Numbered from the stretch's first letter, positions 44,290 to 52,661 are shown. The stretch: 53,606 nucleotides of DNA from Aeromonas aquatica (GCF_000764655.1 NZ_JRGL01000086.1:1-53606), one strand, 5' to 3'. Translations and numbers: made by a program. Notes: a model not told the origin generated them from the letters alone.

Positions 44290-44832
44290 ATGCCTCTCTA
44301 CCGCACATGGCGCATTCTGCTGCTGTGGCCACTGCTGCTGCTGGCAGGGTGTGGCGCCAGCCTCGATGACTATAGAGGGCAGGGCCCGAACTGGGATCTC
44401 GCCCGTTTCTTCAATGGCAAGCTGGTGGCCCACGGCCTGGTGACCGACCGTGGCGGCGAAGTGACCAGTCGCTTTCGGGTCGAGATGCAGGGACGCTGGC
44501 AGGGTGGCAAGGGGGAGTTGTTCGAGCAGTTCTATTTCGACGACGGCCGCCGGCAGACCCGCACCTGGTTTTTGAACAAGGGGGCGGATGGGCACTGGCG
44601 CGGCACCGCCTCGGATGTGGTGGGGGAGGCGGTGGGCAAGACGGCAGGCTTTGCCCTGAACTGGCGTTATCAACTCGATCTGGCCCTGCCGGACGGGGAG
44701 GTGGTGCGGGTGAGCTTCGATGACTGGATGTATCTGCTGGATCAAGATCGCCTGATCAATCGCGCCGAGATCAGCAAGTTCGGCATTCACCTGGGCGAGG
44801 TGATCCTCTATATCGAGCGGCTCGAGCGATGA
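44290..44832 (+). CDS. DUF3833 family lipoprotein
   Basis: This is a 180-residue lipoprotein with lipobox LLLAGCG (Cys near residue 21). Mature motifs are FFNGKLVAHGLVTDRGGEVT (about residues 40-59), FEQFYFDDG and FDDWMYLLDQDRLINRAEISKFGIHLGEV, as in DUF3833. It resembles the lipocalin-like lipid-handling envelope proteins in overall size only. It is the last gene of the photolyase/Cfa operon; a 129-base gap to dps follows. Confidence 0.82.
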   Translation: MPLYRTWRILLLWPLLLLAGCGASLDDYRGQGPNWDLARFFNGKLVAHGLVTDRGGEVTSRFRVEMQGRWQGGKGELFEQFYFDDGRRQTRTWFLNKGADGHWRGTASDVVGEAVGKTAGFALNWRYQLDLALPDGEVVRVSFDDWMYLLDQDRLINRAEISKFGIHLGEVILYIERLER

Positions 44833-44856
44833 AAGCAAGTGCTTTTCCCACTGACG

Positions 44857-44893
44857 ATAGCCATTCGCTATCAATGGACAAGGTATAAGCAAT
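44857..44893 (+). promoter_or_regulatory. OxyR-like site and promoter upstream of dps
   Basis: ATAG-N7-CTAT (44857-44871) is a full OxyR half-operator. After seven bases comes CAAG-N7-CAAT (44879-44893), a weaker second half with correct spacing. It abuts a plausible promoter TTGTCC (44893-44898), 18-base spacer, TATGCT (44917-44922), about 40 bases before the dps start. Confidence 0.6.
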
Positions 44894-44961
44894 TGTCCTT
44901 TGAGTCTGTGCGGGGATATGCTGACTCCGTTCCCAATAATGTTTCCACCTGGAGGTGAATG

Positions 44962-45429
44962 ATGAAGAGCCCCATTGGTCTTGATACCGTTCAATCACAA
45001 GCCCTGGCCGCCGAGCTGAACAAGTTGCTGGCCAGCTACCAGATCCTCTACATGAACGTGCGCGGCTTCCACTGGAACATCCGTGGCAACCAGTTCTTCG
45101 AGCTGCACCTGAAGTTCGAAGAGATCTACAACGATCTGCTGCTCAAAGTCGATGCCCTGGCCGAGCGTATCCTCACCCTGGACGGGGTGCCCATGCACAG
45201 CTTCAGCGACTACTTGAAGGTCTCCGCCATCCCCGAGCAGAAGGGGCTGCACGATGGCCGCGCCTGCGTCGAATCCCTGCTGGAGAGCTTCCGCGAGCTG
45301 CTGGTAGCTCAGCGCCGCATCCTGGGACAGGCCGCCGAGGCCGGTGACGAGGGCACGGCCTCCATCCTCTCCGACTACGTGCAGCAGCAGGAAAAACTGG
45401 TCTGGATGCTGCGAGCCTATCTGGCCTGA
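44962..45429 (+). CDS. dps: Dps-family ferritin-like protein
   Basis: This is a 155-residue Dps that stores iron as ferric oxide and protects DNA from peroxide. The ferroxidase signature is visible: MNVRGFHWNIRGNQFFELHL (about residues 28-47) supplies the His ligand, and FEEIYNDLLLKVDALAERI (about residues 49-67) supplies Asp/Glu ligands. GGAGG lies 6 bases before this ATG; another ATG directly precedes it. The OxyR-like site upstream implies peroxide induction. Confidence 0.92.
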   Translation: MKSPIGLDTVQSQALAAELNKLLASYQILYMNVRGFHWNIRGNQFFELHLKFEEIYNDLLLKVDALAERILTLDGVPMHSFSDYLKVSAIPEQKGLHDGRACVESLLESFRELLVAQRRILGQAAEAGDEGTASILSDYVQQQEKLVWMLRAYLA

Positions 45430-45533
45430 CGTTAGAAGGGGCTGGATGCAGCATGATTAAATGCTGCTCCGCCCCTGATGTGCTCGAATATTGTTGCAAG
45501 CCTGAGTTGTCTTTCCCCTATATCTACCCCTTT

Positions 45534-45560
45534 GCCGCCCTGTTTGGGCGGCTTTTTTGT
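45534..45560 (+). terminator. intrinsic terminator of dps
   Basis: A 7-bp stem (GCCGCCC / GGGCGGC, loop TGTTT) is followed by six T. A second hairpin, GCAGCAT / ATGCTGC, lies upstream at 45450-45469. Confidence 0.82.
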
Positions 45561-45562
45561 TT

Positions 45563-45576
45563 TTGATCTGCATCAA
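45563..45576 (+). promoter_or_regulatory. FNR box of the hcp-hcr operon
   Basis: TTGAT-CTGC-ATCAA is a perfect match to the FNR consensus TTGAT-N4-ATCAA, 101 bases before the hcp start. A -10-like TATTAA lies at 45605-45610, which puts the box at about -47 of the likely start. Confidence 0.75.
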
Positions 45577-45677
45577 TGAATACTTAATTGGTAAATTGAA
45601 TGCCTATTAAGTTTTTACCGGGGGGAATAGAATCGCCACAAAACAAGCAACTGAAATGTCCAATTAGGAGAGGCATG

Positions 45678-47327
45678 ATGTTTTGTGTGCAATGTGAACA
45701 GACAATTCGTACCCCGGCAGGCAATGGCTGCGCTTACGCACAAGGTATGTGCGGCAAGACGGCCGAAACCTCGGATCTGCAGGATGTGCTGATTTATACG
45801 CTGCAAGGCCTCAGTGCCTGGGCGTTGGCCGCCCGCGAGCATGGTATCGTCGATGACGAGATCGATGCCTTCGTACCCAAGGCGTTCTTCGCCACCCTCA
45901 CCAACGTCAACTTCGACTCCGCGCGCATCGTCGGCTATGTGAACCAGGCGATCGCTTATCGCCAGCAACTGGCCGACCGTCTGACCGCGCTGGCGGTGCA
46001 GGTCAGCGAGCTGCCCGCCGCCGCCCGCTTCGAGCCGGGTGCCGAACTGCTGGAACAGCTGGCTCATGCGCCCCAGACCGCGGTCAATCGCGGCAAGAGC
46101 GAGGTCAACGAAGACATCATGGGGCTGCGCCTGCTCTGCCTCTACGGCCTCAAGGGCGCCGCCGCCTACATGGAGCATGCCCGGGTGCTGGACCAGCAAG
46201 ACAGCGCCGTGGCCGCCGAATTCCACCGCATCATGAGCTGGCTCAGCACGGATCCGAGCGATCTGGATCCCCTGTTCAAGTGCGCCATGGAGATAGGCCT
46301 GCTCAACTTCAAGATCATGGAGATGCTGGATCTCGGTGAAACCACCGCCTTCGGCCACCCCGAGCCGACTCAAGCAAGAGTCACCCCGATCCCGGGCAAG
46401 TGCATCCTGGTCTCCGGCCACGACATGATGGATCTCAAGCTGATCCTGGAGCAGACCGCAGGCACTGGCATCCATGTCTACACCCACGGCGAGATGCTGC
46501 CCGCCCTGGCCTACCCCTTCTTCAAGCAGTACCCGCACCTGGTGGGCAACTATGGCTCCGCCTGGCAGAACCAGCAGAAGGAGTTCGCGAACTTCCCCGG
46601 CGCCGTGGTGATGACCTCCAACTGCATCATCGACCCGAACGTGGGTGACTACAGCGACCGCATCTTCACCCGCTCCATCGTCGGCTGGCCGGGTGTGACC
46701 CACCTGGAAGGGGAAGACTTCTCCGCCGTAGTGGCCAAGGCGCAGGCACTGGAGGGCTTCAAACACACCGAGCTCGAGCACTTCATCACCATCGGCTTTG
46801 CCCGCAATGCCCTGATGCAGGCCGCCCCCGCAGTGATCGACAAGGTGAAAGCAGGCGAGATCAGCCACTTCTTCCTGGTGGGCGGTTGTGACGGCGACAA
46901 GGCCGAGCGCGCCTACTTTACCGAGTTTGCCAAGGCCGCCCCCCGAGACAGCCTGCTGCTCACCCTGGGCTGCGGCAAGTACAAGTTCAACAAGCTCGAT
47001 TTTGGCGACATCGGCGGCATCCCCCGTCTGCTGGACGTGGGTCAGTGCAACGATGCCTACTCTGCCATCCAGCTCGCGCTGGCGCTGTCCGAGGCGTTCG
47101 AGTGCGGCGTCAACGATCTGCCGTTGACCCTGGTGCTCTCCTGGTTCGAACAGAAGGCCATCGTCATCCTGCTCACCCTGCTGGCGCTCGGCGTGAAGGA
47201 CATTCGCACCGGCCCGACCGCCCCCGCCTTCCTGACCCCGGCCCTGCTCAAGGTGCTGGAGGAGCAGTTCGGTCTCAAGGGAACCACGACCGCAGAGGCA
47301 GATCTGGCCGAGATCCTGGCTGCTTGA
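45678..47327 (+). CDS. hcp: hydroxylamine reductase (hybrid cluster protein)
   Basis: This is a 549-residue hybrid-cluster protein (E. coli 550). The N-terminal Fe-S cysteines are C3, C6, C18 and C25 (spacing x2, x11, x6, the enteric type). Hybrid-cluster ligands are in HGEMLP (about residue 275-280), [25 protein letters not shown] and [11 protein letters not shown]. It reduces hydroxylamine in vitro and NO or handles S-nitrosylation in vivo. AGGAG precedes two adjacent ATGs; MFCVQCEQ is the family start. A homeologous 80-base copy of the 3' end follows the stop. Confidence 0.94.
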   Translation: MFCVQCEQTIRTPAGNGCAYAQGMCGKTAETSDLQDVLIYTLQGLSAWALAAREHGIVDDEIDAFVPKAFFATLTNVNFDSARIVGYVNQAIAYRQQLADRLTALAVQVSELPAAARFEPGAELLEQLAHAPQTAVNRGKSEVNEDIMGLRLLCLYGLKGAAAYMEHARVLDQQDSAVAAEFHRIMSWLSTDPSDLDPLFKCAMEIGLLNFKIMEMLDLGETTAFGHPEPTQARVTPIPGKCILVSGHDMMDLKLILEQTAGTGIHVYTHGEMLPALAYPFFKQYPHLVGNYGSAWQNQQKEFANFPGAVVMTSNCIIDPNVGDYSDRIFTRSIVGWPGVTHLEGEDFSAVVAKAQALEGFKHTELEHFITIGFARNALMQAAPAVIDKVKAGEISHFFLVGGCDGDKAERAYFTEFAKAAPRDSLLLTLGCGKYKFNKLDFGDIGGIPRLLDVGQCNDAYSAIQLALALSEAFECGVNDLPLTLVLSWFEQKAIVILLTLLALGVKDIRTGPTAPAFLTPALLKVLEEQFGLKGTTTAEADLAEILAA

Positions 47328-47328
47328 T

Positions 47329-47408
47329 CAAGGTGCTGGAGACATAGTCCGGTCTCAAGGGCACCACCACGGCCGAAGCGGATCTGGCCGAGATCCTGGC
47401 GGCCTGAT
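47329..47408 (+). pseudogene. second, homeologous copy of the hcp 3' end
   Basis: This 80-base stretch repeats 47249-47328 in direct tandem. It encodes the same terminal peptide ([17 protein letters not shown] and TGA) but with synonymous changes, and one segment reads GAGACATAG, giving a stop and breaking the frame. It is a remnant, not expressed as a protein. Confidence 0.8.
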
Positions 47409-47453
47409 CCCGGCTTTTTCCGGCCAGACGCATTTCGCATGTTGTAAGCCTTT

Positions 47454-47481
47454 GGCGAGCCGATTGGCTCGCCTTTTTTTC
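47454..47481 (+). terminator. intrinsic terminator between hcp and hcr
   Basis: An 8-bp perfect stem (GGCGAGCC / GGCTCGCC, loop GATT) is followed by seven T. It should reduce hcr relative to hcp expression. Confidence 0.85.
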
Positions 47482-47530
47482 AAACAAGGCTGTTCATCAG
47501 ACCTTTTACATTCGATAGAGGAGCCTAGTG

Positions 47531-48526
47531 ATGAGCTCAACGTCTCTCACGCTCACATGCATCGCACGCCGGGCGGATACCCACGATGTGACCAGCTGGC
47601 AATTTGCCTCGCTAACGGGCGACCTGCCGGCCGTGCTGGCTGGCCAGTGCATCACCCTGCACACCGAAATAGACGGCAAGCTCCAGTGCCGCGCCTATAC
47701 CCTCTCCTCCAGCCCGCAGGATGCCTGCTGGCAGGTCACCATCAAGGACGTGGGCCTGGTCTCCCATCACCTGCACCAGAGCCTGCAGGTGGGGGGCGAG
47801 ATCCGGGCCGACGGTCCCTTCGGTGACTTTCATCTGACCGCTTTGCCCTGCGAGCGACCGCTGCTGCTGAGCGCGGGCTCCGGCATCACCCCCATGTGGG
47901 CCATGCTGCGAGACGAGCTCGCCAGGCGACCGGAGGCGGATATCCGCTTCATTCACAGCGCCCGCTCCCCCGAGGATGTGATCTTCGCGGGTGAATTGGC
48001 CGCCCTGGCAGAGGCGCATCCCGGCGTGCGCCACGCGCTGGTGTTGGAGCAGGCGCCGGCGGCTCACCCCTGGGTCGGTCGGCTCAGCCCGGACATGCTC
48101 AAAGAACTGGCGCCGGACTTGCTCAGCCGCCACGTCTACCTGTGCGGGCCGGCGCCTTACATGACGGCGGTCTGCACCATGCTGACAGCGCTGGGGCTGC
48201 CGGCCGGCCAGCTGCATCAGGAGTCGTTCGGTCTGCCCGAGGCGCCGCCGGTGGCTACCGATAGCAACCATTTCTGGCTGACCCTCAAGAAGAGCGGCAA
48301 GAAGGTGAAGATACTGCCGGGGCAGACCCTGCTGGCCGCGCTGGAGGGGGCGGGGGAGACCATGATGGCCGCCTGTCGCGCCGGGGTGTGCGGCGCCTGT
48401 CGCTGCTCCACCACGGGGATCATAGAGCGCCAGAGCGTGATGACGCTCAGTGCGCAGGATCTTGAAAATGGGGTGGCGCTGGCCTGCTCCTGCACCGCCA
48501 AGGGGGACGTCAGCCTCGACTATTGA
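47531..48526 (+). CDS. hcr: NADH oxidoreductase Hcr
   Basis: This is a 331-residue electron carrier for Hcp. The FAD domain has RAYTLSSSP (about residues 55-63), a flavin-binding GPFGDF region and LLSAGSGITPMWAML (about residues 113-127) for NAD(P)H. YLCGPAPYM is near residue 204. The C-terminal 2Fe-2S ferredoxin domain has CRAGVCGACRCSTTG (about residues 281-295) and a final Cys in LACSC. GGAG lies 7 bases before the ATG at 47531. The order hcp-hcr matches enterics. Confidence 0.92.
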   Translation: MSSTSLTLTCIARRADTHDVTSWQFASLTGDLPAVLAGQCITLHTEIDGKLQCRAYTLSSSPQDACWQVTIKDVGLVSHHLHQSLQVGGEIRADGPFGDFHLTALPCERPLLLSAGSGITPMWAMLRDELARRPEADIRFIHSARSPEDVIFAGELAALAEAHPGVRHALVLEQAPAAHPWVGRLSPDMLKELAPDLLSRHVYLCGPAPYMTAVCTMLTALGLPAGQLHQESFGLPEAPPVATDSNHFWLTLKKSGKKVKILPGQTLLAALEGAGETMMAACRAGVCGACRCSTTGIIERQSVMTLSAQDLENGVALACSCTAKGDVSLDY

Positions 48527-48553
48527 TGGCGCCATGAGCATCCCGGTCTTCTC

Positions 48554-48594
48554 CCGTTGAAACCGGGCGGGTACACTTGGCCCAGTTTCAACGG
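48554..48594 (+). other. long hairpin in the galE leader
   Basis: CCGTTGAAAC (48554-48563) pairs perfectly with GTTTCAACGG (48585-48594), and GGGC with GCCC inside, giving 14 pairs with one mismatch. There is no T-run. It starts 28 bases after the hcr stop and ends 16 bases before galE. Confidence 0.65.
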
Positions 48595-48610
48595 AACACG
48601 GGATAAATAA

Positions 48611-49635
48611 ATGACAATTCTGGTCACGGGGGGCGCCGGTTATATCGGCTCCCACACCTTGGTGGAGCTGCTGGAAGCCGGGCAGCAGGTGGTGGTACTG
48701 GACAATCTCTCCAACGCATCGCCGGAGTCCCTGCGACGGGTCGAGCGGATCACCGGCAAGGCCGTCACCTTCGTCGAGGGGGATATTCTCGACCGTGGCT
48801 GCCTGCAGGCGCTGTTTGCCCAGCACCGGATCGAATCAGTTATTCACTTCGCCGGATTGAAAGCGGTGGGGGAGTCCAGCCAGATCCCGCTCACCTACTA
48901 CCAGAACAACGTGACCGGCACCCTGGTGCTGTGCGAAGAGATGGCCAAGGCCGGGGTGTTCCGGCTGGTGTTCAGCTCCTCGGCCACCGTCTATGGCGAT
49001 CCAGCCTCTGTGCCGCTGCGGGAAGATTTCCCCACCGGCGCCACCAATCCCTACGGCCGCTCCAAGCTGATGGTGGAGGAGATCCTGCGGGATCTTTCCA
49101 ACTCCGATCCGCGCTGGGCCATCGTCCTGCTGCGTTACTTCAACCCGGTCGGCGCCCACCAGAGCGGTCTCATCGGCGAAGATCCCAACGGCATTCCCAA
49201 CAACCTGCTGCCCTACATCAGCCAGGTCGGGGTGGGCAAGCTCAAGGAGCTGGGGGTGTTTGGCAACGACTACCCGACGCCGGACGGCACCGGGGTGCGC
49301 GACTACATCCACGTGGTGGATCTCGCCATAGGTCACCTCAAGGCGCTGGCCCGCATCGGGAGCGACACCGGGGTCTTCACCTACAACCTGGGCACAGGTC
49401 AGGGTTACTCAGTGCTGGAGATGATCCGTGCGTTCGAGGCGGCCAGCGGTCGCCCCATCCCCTACCGGATCAAACCCCGTGCCCCGGCGACATCGCCGAA
49501 TGCTGGGCCGAACCCACCTTGGCCCGTGACGAGCTGGGCTGGCAAGCGATGCGTGGGCTGGAGCAGATGATGGTCGACACCTGGCGCTGGCAAAGCCAGA
49601 ACCCGAACGGCTATGGTCCTGCTGCGAAGCAGTGA
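48611..49635 (+). pseudogene. galE: UDP-glucose 4-epimerase, frameshifted near the C-terminus
   Basis: GalE interconverts UDP-glucose and UDP-galactose. The N-terminal 290 residues are intact: [10 protein letters not shown] (residues 6-15), catalytic Ser-Thr region FSSSATVYG (about 121-129), YGRSK (about 148-152) and [10 protein letters not shown]. At 49480/49481 one base is missing from what should read CCC CGT CGC CCC, so the frame shifts and ends at 49570 with an unrelated tail. The proper end, with [19 protein letters not shown], continues in the other frame to 49635 (about 341 residues in total). The C-terminal domain binds the sugar, so function is probably lost. A sequencing error is possible. 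Confidence 0.85.
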
Positions 49636-49720
49636 TCAGGGCTCATGCGAAGCTCTCCGCCTTGCTGACAGCGTCTCGCGACGGTCTATCAGACTTGAAG
49701 GTGCGAAGCCTGAATAGCAA

Positions 49721-49749
49721 AACGCCCCGATAAATCGGGGCGTTTTTTA
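49721..49749 (+). terminator. terminator shared by galE and the DsbA-like gene
   Basis: A 10-bp perfect stem (AACGCCCCGA / TCGGGGCGTT, loop TAAA) is followed by T on the plus strand and is preceded by AAAA, which is a short T-run in the other direction. Confidence 0.85.
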
Positions 49750-49765
49750 TGGGCGCGGGGCAGGA

Positions 49766-50515
49766 TTACTGAATGCTCTTGCCCGCGCGCACGTCCTTGA
49801 CGATGGCCTGCAGGCTCGCCAGATCGCGGGGGGCGCCGCGCAGGATCTGGTCGCCGATGATGAAGGCCGGCGTGCCCGAGATGCTCATGGCTTCGGCCAG
49901 GGCGCGGTTGGTGCCAAGGTTCTTGTCGATGCTACCATCCTTGATCTTCGCCTCGACCTTGCTCCAGTCCACCCCGGCGGCCTTGGCGACGGCTTTCACC
50001 TGGGCCTCGTCGGACAGCGGACCCTGATGGGCATACAGCTTGTCGTGGAAGCCCTGGTACTTGTCGGGCTGGCCGAGCTGCACCGCCAGTGCCGCGCGGG
50101 CGGCGTAGTAGGAGGTCTCGCTCAGGATGGGGAACTGCTTGTAGATGTAGCGGATCTCCTTGTCTTCGCCGAGCAGTTGCTGGATGAGCGGATGGGCACG
50201 CTTGCAGTAGCCGCAGTTGTAGTCGAAGAACTCGACCACGGTCAGGCTGCCCTTGGGGTTGCCGCTCTCGGGATCCTTGTTGGAGTAGAGCTGCTTGGCA
50301 TGAGCCTCGATCAGCGACTTGTCGTTGGCGGACTGCTGGCTCTCCTGCTTGGCGCGCAGGGCGTTGGACATCTCGACCAGTATTTCCGGGTTCTTGACCA
50401 GATAGTCGCGCACTATCTGCTCGACATCCGTCTTGGTCAGCTCACTCGCCTGCAGCGGCGCCGCAAGCAGGGTCGCGCCAGTCAAGGCGGCGATCAGGGC
50501 ATGTTTGATTCTCAT
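49766..50515 (-). CDS. periplasmic DsbA-family thiol oxidoreductase
   Basis: This is a 249-residue protein with a signal peptide (MRIKHALIAALTGATLLAAPLQAS). The N-terminal helical extension (VEQIVRDYLVKNPEILVEMSN) is a Com1/ScsC-like dimerisation domain, followed by a DsbA fold with active site DYNCGYCKRAHP (CGYC at about residues 98-101) and the cis-proline loop SGTPAFIIG (about 211-219). It may act as an oxidase or isomerase in the periplasm. It is monocistronic and converges on galE. Confidence 0.88.
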   Translation of the reverse strand: MRIKHALIAALTGATLLAAPLQASELTKTDVEQIVRDYLVKNPEILVEMSNALRAKQESQQSANDKSLIEAHAKQLYSNKDPESGNPKGSLTVVEFFDYNCGYCKRAHPLIQQLLGEDKEIRYIYKQFPILSETSYYAARAALAVQLGQPDKYQGFHDKLYAHQGPLSDEAQVKAVAKAAGVDWSKVEAKIKDGSIDKNLGTNRALAEAMSISGTPAFIIGDQILRGAPRDLASLQAIVKDVRAGKSIQ

Positions 50516-50713
50516 AGGTCCAACTTGCTGGGAATATCGTGGAGGCCACTATAGTGGTGGAGTCTGTTTTCAAGTCAAGTTATCCGGCTGAAAAAGCACG
50601 GCTTGTGCCCAATTTACGGGTTTTATGCGTCATTTAGCCCAATAAATCGGCAAACAGACAGGACGGGGATTTACAAGCCGGATCGCGATGGGTAGTATTC
50701 GGCGCACTGCTGC

Positions 50714-50801
50714 GGAGGGGTGGCAGAGCGGCTGAATGCACCGGTCTTGAAAACCGGCGATGGGCGACCATCCGTGGGTTCAAATCCCACCTCCTCCGCC
50801 A
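50714..50801 (+). tRNA. tRNA-Ser(TGA)
   Basis: This is an 88-base type II tRNA with a long variable arm. The acceptor is GGAGGGG, the anticodon loop is CTTGAAA with anticodon TGA (stem ACCGG / CCGGC), and the TpsiC arm has GGTTCAAATCC. CCA is encoded. It reads UCA and UCG-like serine codons. Confidence 0.95.
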
Positions 50802-50808
50802 TTTATAT

Positions 50809-50836
50809 AGCCCAATCGATTGAATCGGTTGGGCTT
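50809..50836 (+). terminator. terminator of tRNA-Ser
   Basis: The stem AGCCCAA-T-CGATT / AATCG-G-TTGGGCT has one wobble and is followed by six T, 8 bases after the tRNA end. Confidence 0.85.
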
Positions 50837-51663
50837 TTTTGTGTCTGTGATTTTTAGTATGCCACTTGGTATGTCATTAAGTGTTGGCTGGCATGCTATC
50901 GAGATGAACTGGGTTGGACACAGCACTGAATCGATGCAACTAATCATGGAAATATGGAGTGTCTATTCTGTAAGTTGACTGCGTCAATCTCACTTGCTTC
51001 TTCATAAGTCATAAGGGTGAATCGCCCGGCCGGTTCCGGGGATAGTTGCCCATTTGTCCACCTAGCCAGCGGCAAGGTGGGCCAGTCGCTTGTCAATCCA
51101 GCGCACTCCGGCAGAGGCCTGGCTGCGGCAGGCGGGCGCACACTATATGGGCGACACCTGACCGATATCGAGCCGGTGATTGCCGATATCAACCGCCGTC
51201 TGGCGTGCGGGGCGTATAAAGCCACCGTCCGGAGTGTGATGGACCTGTTGTTGCACGATGCCGAGGAAAAGCCTGCTCCCAGGCGCGCTGTCTTCCTTGA
51301 TTTACCCGATCCGACCAAGCCCTGCAAATACGCTGTCTCAGGATCCTTCTTTGGATATGCCGCTATCAGGTAAGGTGCCATTAGTCGAATATGCTGAAGT
51401 GGTTATTTTTATCGAGCGTAATTAGTGGTAATTAAATGAAAATATGTACAATATATCGATAAATATGCCTTCATTGTATTTTAATGGGAGTGGCATAGTT
51501 TGAGTTACGGTGAGTTATTGTTTCTTTGTATATAACCCAAGCAACTGAATTCATTGGTTTTTGTTTTTATATTGTACGTATCTCAACTTATTTAGATGTG
51601 ATTCAGCCCCTATTGGAATTCATGCTGAACAATATGGTTACCCTTTGAAAGCAGCATCATGAC
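50837..51663. other. gene-poor, island-remnant-like stretch
   Basis: These 827 bases between tRNA-Ser and the LuxR gene hold no convincing gene. The first 130 bases have TATGCCA / TATGTCA repeats like those near integrase genes at tRNA sites. A GC-rich middle (51000-51373) has a 118-codon frame starting with GTG at 51017 with no ribosome binding site or recognised domain (it contains LTDIEPVIADINRRLACGAY). The last 280 bases are AT-rich, unlike the flanking genome. It may be the remains of a lost element. Confidence 0.5.
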
Positions 51664-52431
51664 ATGGATACAACTGACGCATTAGATCTCATTTCCCAGT
51701 TCGATCGGGCCAGCGATGAAGGCACCATAGTGGCCTTGCTGCGCAAACTGACGCGCCAGATGGGGTTTGATTATTTCCGGCTGGCTCTGTTGCTTCCCAG
51801 CACCATACAGCGCCCGGATGTCATCATCTTCAATGGCTGCCCCCAAGGCTGGGTGGATGCCTATACCCAGGCAAACTTCTTTGCCATCGATCCCGTGGTG
51901 CAGCGTGGCATGGTGCAGAGTACGCCCATTCTGTGGGCCGAGCTCATGGCGCAGGGGGCATGTGATGAGCAGAGCCTGGCAGTCATGACGCTGGCCCAGG
52001 AGGCGGGATTGCGAGATGGCATCACCTTTCCCTGGCATGGCGCCAATGGGCATGTGGGTCTGCTCTCCCTGATCAGCCGTGAACCTCGCAGCGGGCAGCA
52101 GTGGCTGGCCGTCACCCCCTCCCTCACCTGGTTATCCATGCATATCTTCGAGGCCGTGGCTCGGGTATGCCTGGTGGGCCTGTCGCCCCACGATGCCTTG
52201 AGCCTGCGAGAGCTGGAGGTGTGCCGCTGGGCGGCAGAGGGCAAACAGGTGAGCGACATCGCCCAGATCCTGGGGATCACCCCGCGTACCGTGACGTTTC
52301 ATCTGAACAACGTGGTCACCAAGCTGGGGGCGAGCAGCAAGTGCCAGGCCATCTCCTGGGCCCTCAAGCAGGGAGTCGTCAGGTTGAATGTCGAGCTGGC
52401 GTCCGTCGCCAATGTGGATGAGAAGCAGTGA
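51664..52431 (+). CDS. LuxR-family quorum-sensing regulator (LuxR solo)
   Basis: This is a 255-residue LuxR protein. The N-terminal autoinducer-binding domain keeps every key AHL contact: Trp63, Tyr67, Asp76, Pro77, Trp91 and Gly119, equivalent to W57, Y61, D70, P71, W85 and G113 of TraR. The C-terminal helix-turn-helix has LSLRELEVCRWAAEGKQVSD and ITPRTVTFHLNN (about residues 180-220). It is clearly related to AhyR of Aeromonas but divergent, and no luxI-type gene is nearby. No clear ribosome binding site is seen. It lies 231 bases before a T6SS hcp gene. Confidence 0.88.
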   Translation: MDTTDALDLISQFDRASDEGTIVALLRKLTRQMGFDYFRLALLLPSTIQRPDVIIFNGCPQGWVDAYTQANFFAIDPVVQRGMVQSTPILWAELMAQGACDEQSLAVMTLAQEAGLRDGITFPWHGANGHVGLLSLISREPRSGQQWLAVTPSLTWLSMHIFEAVARVCLVGLSPHDALSLRELEVCRWAAEGKQVSDIAQILGITPRTVTFHLNNVVTKLGASSKCQAISWALKQGVVRLNVELASVANVDEKQ

Positions 52432-52595
52432 ACTCGTCTGCATGGCGCAACAAATTGCGCACGGTGCGGAACATTATTCCAGTCAGGCAATCATTGGTGG
52501 TTTAAAAGAGGGGGAAACACAATTCGTTGCGCTATTCATACTGGTAGTCGTGCCGGGTTACTTATAAGTCATTGAAATATATTAATTTTAATGGG

Positions 52596-52611
52596 TGGCA
52601 TGGTCACTGCT
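52596..52611 (+). promoter_or_regulatory. sigma-54 promoter of T6SS hcp
   Basis: TGGCAT-GGTCAC-TGCT matches the RpoN consensus TGGCAC-N5-TTGC with GG (52597) and GC (52609) exactly 12 bases apart. The start would be near 52621, about 40 bases before the hcp ATG. T6SS hcp genes of Vibrio and Aeromonas are activated by VasH with sigma-54. Confidence 0.75.
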
Positions 52612-52661
52612 AAGGGTTTCGGTCGAGTGTCATTACCGTTCAACCCATCAGGAGCATACCC

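Noticed and set aside
45615..46868. 417-codon open frame antisense to hcp
   Set aside because: Antisense to a highly conserved protein; no ribosome binding site and no domain features.
50944..51381. Minus-strand frame in the tRNA-Ser island-like stretch
   Set aside because: No recognisable domain, no Shine-Dalgarno and a biased Ser/Arg-rich translation.
52445..52460. lux box (GCGCAA-CAAA-TTGCGC dyad)
   Set aside because: It does not match the CTG-N10-CAG lux box pattern.
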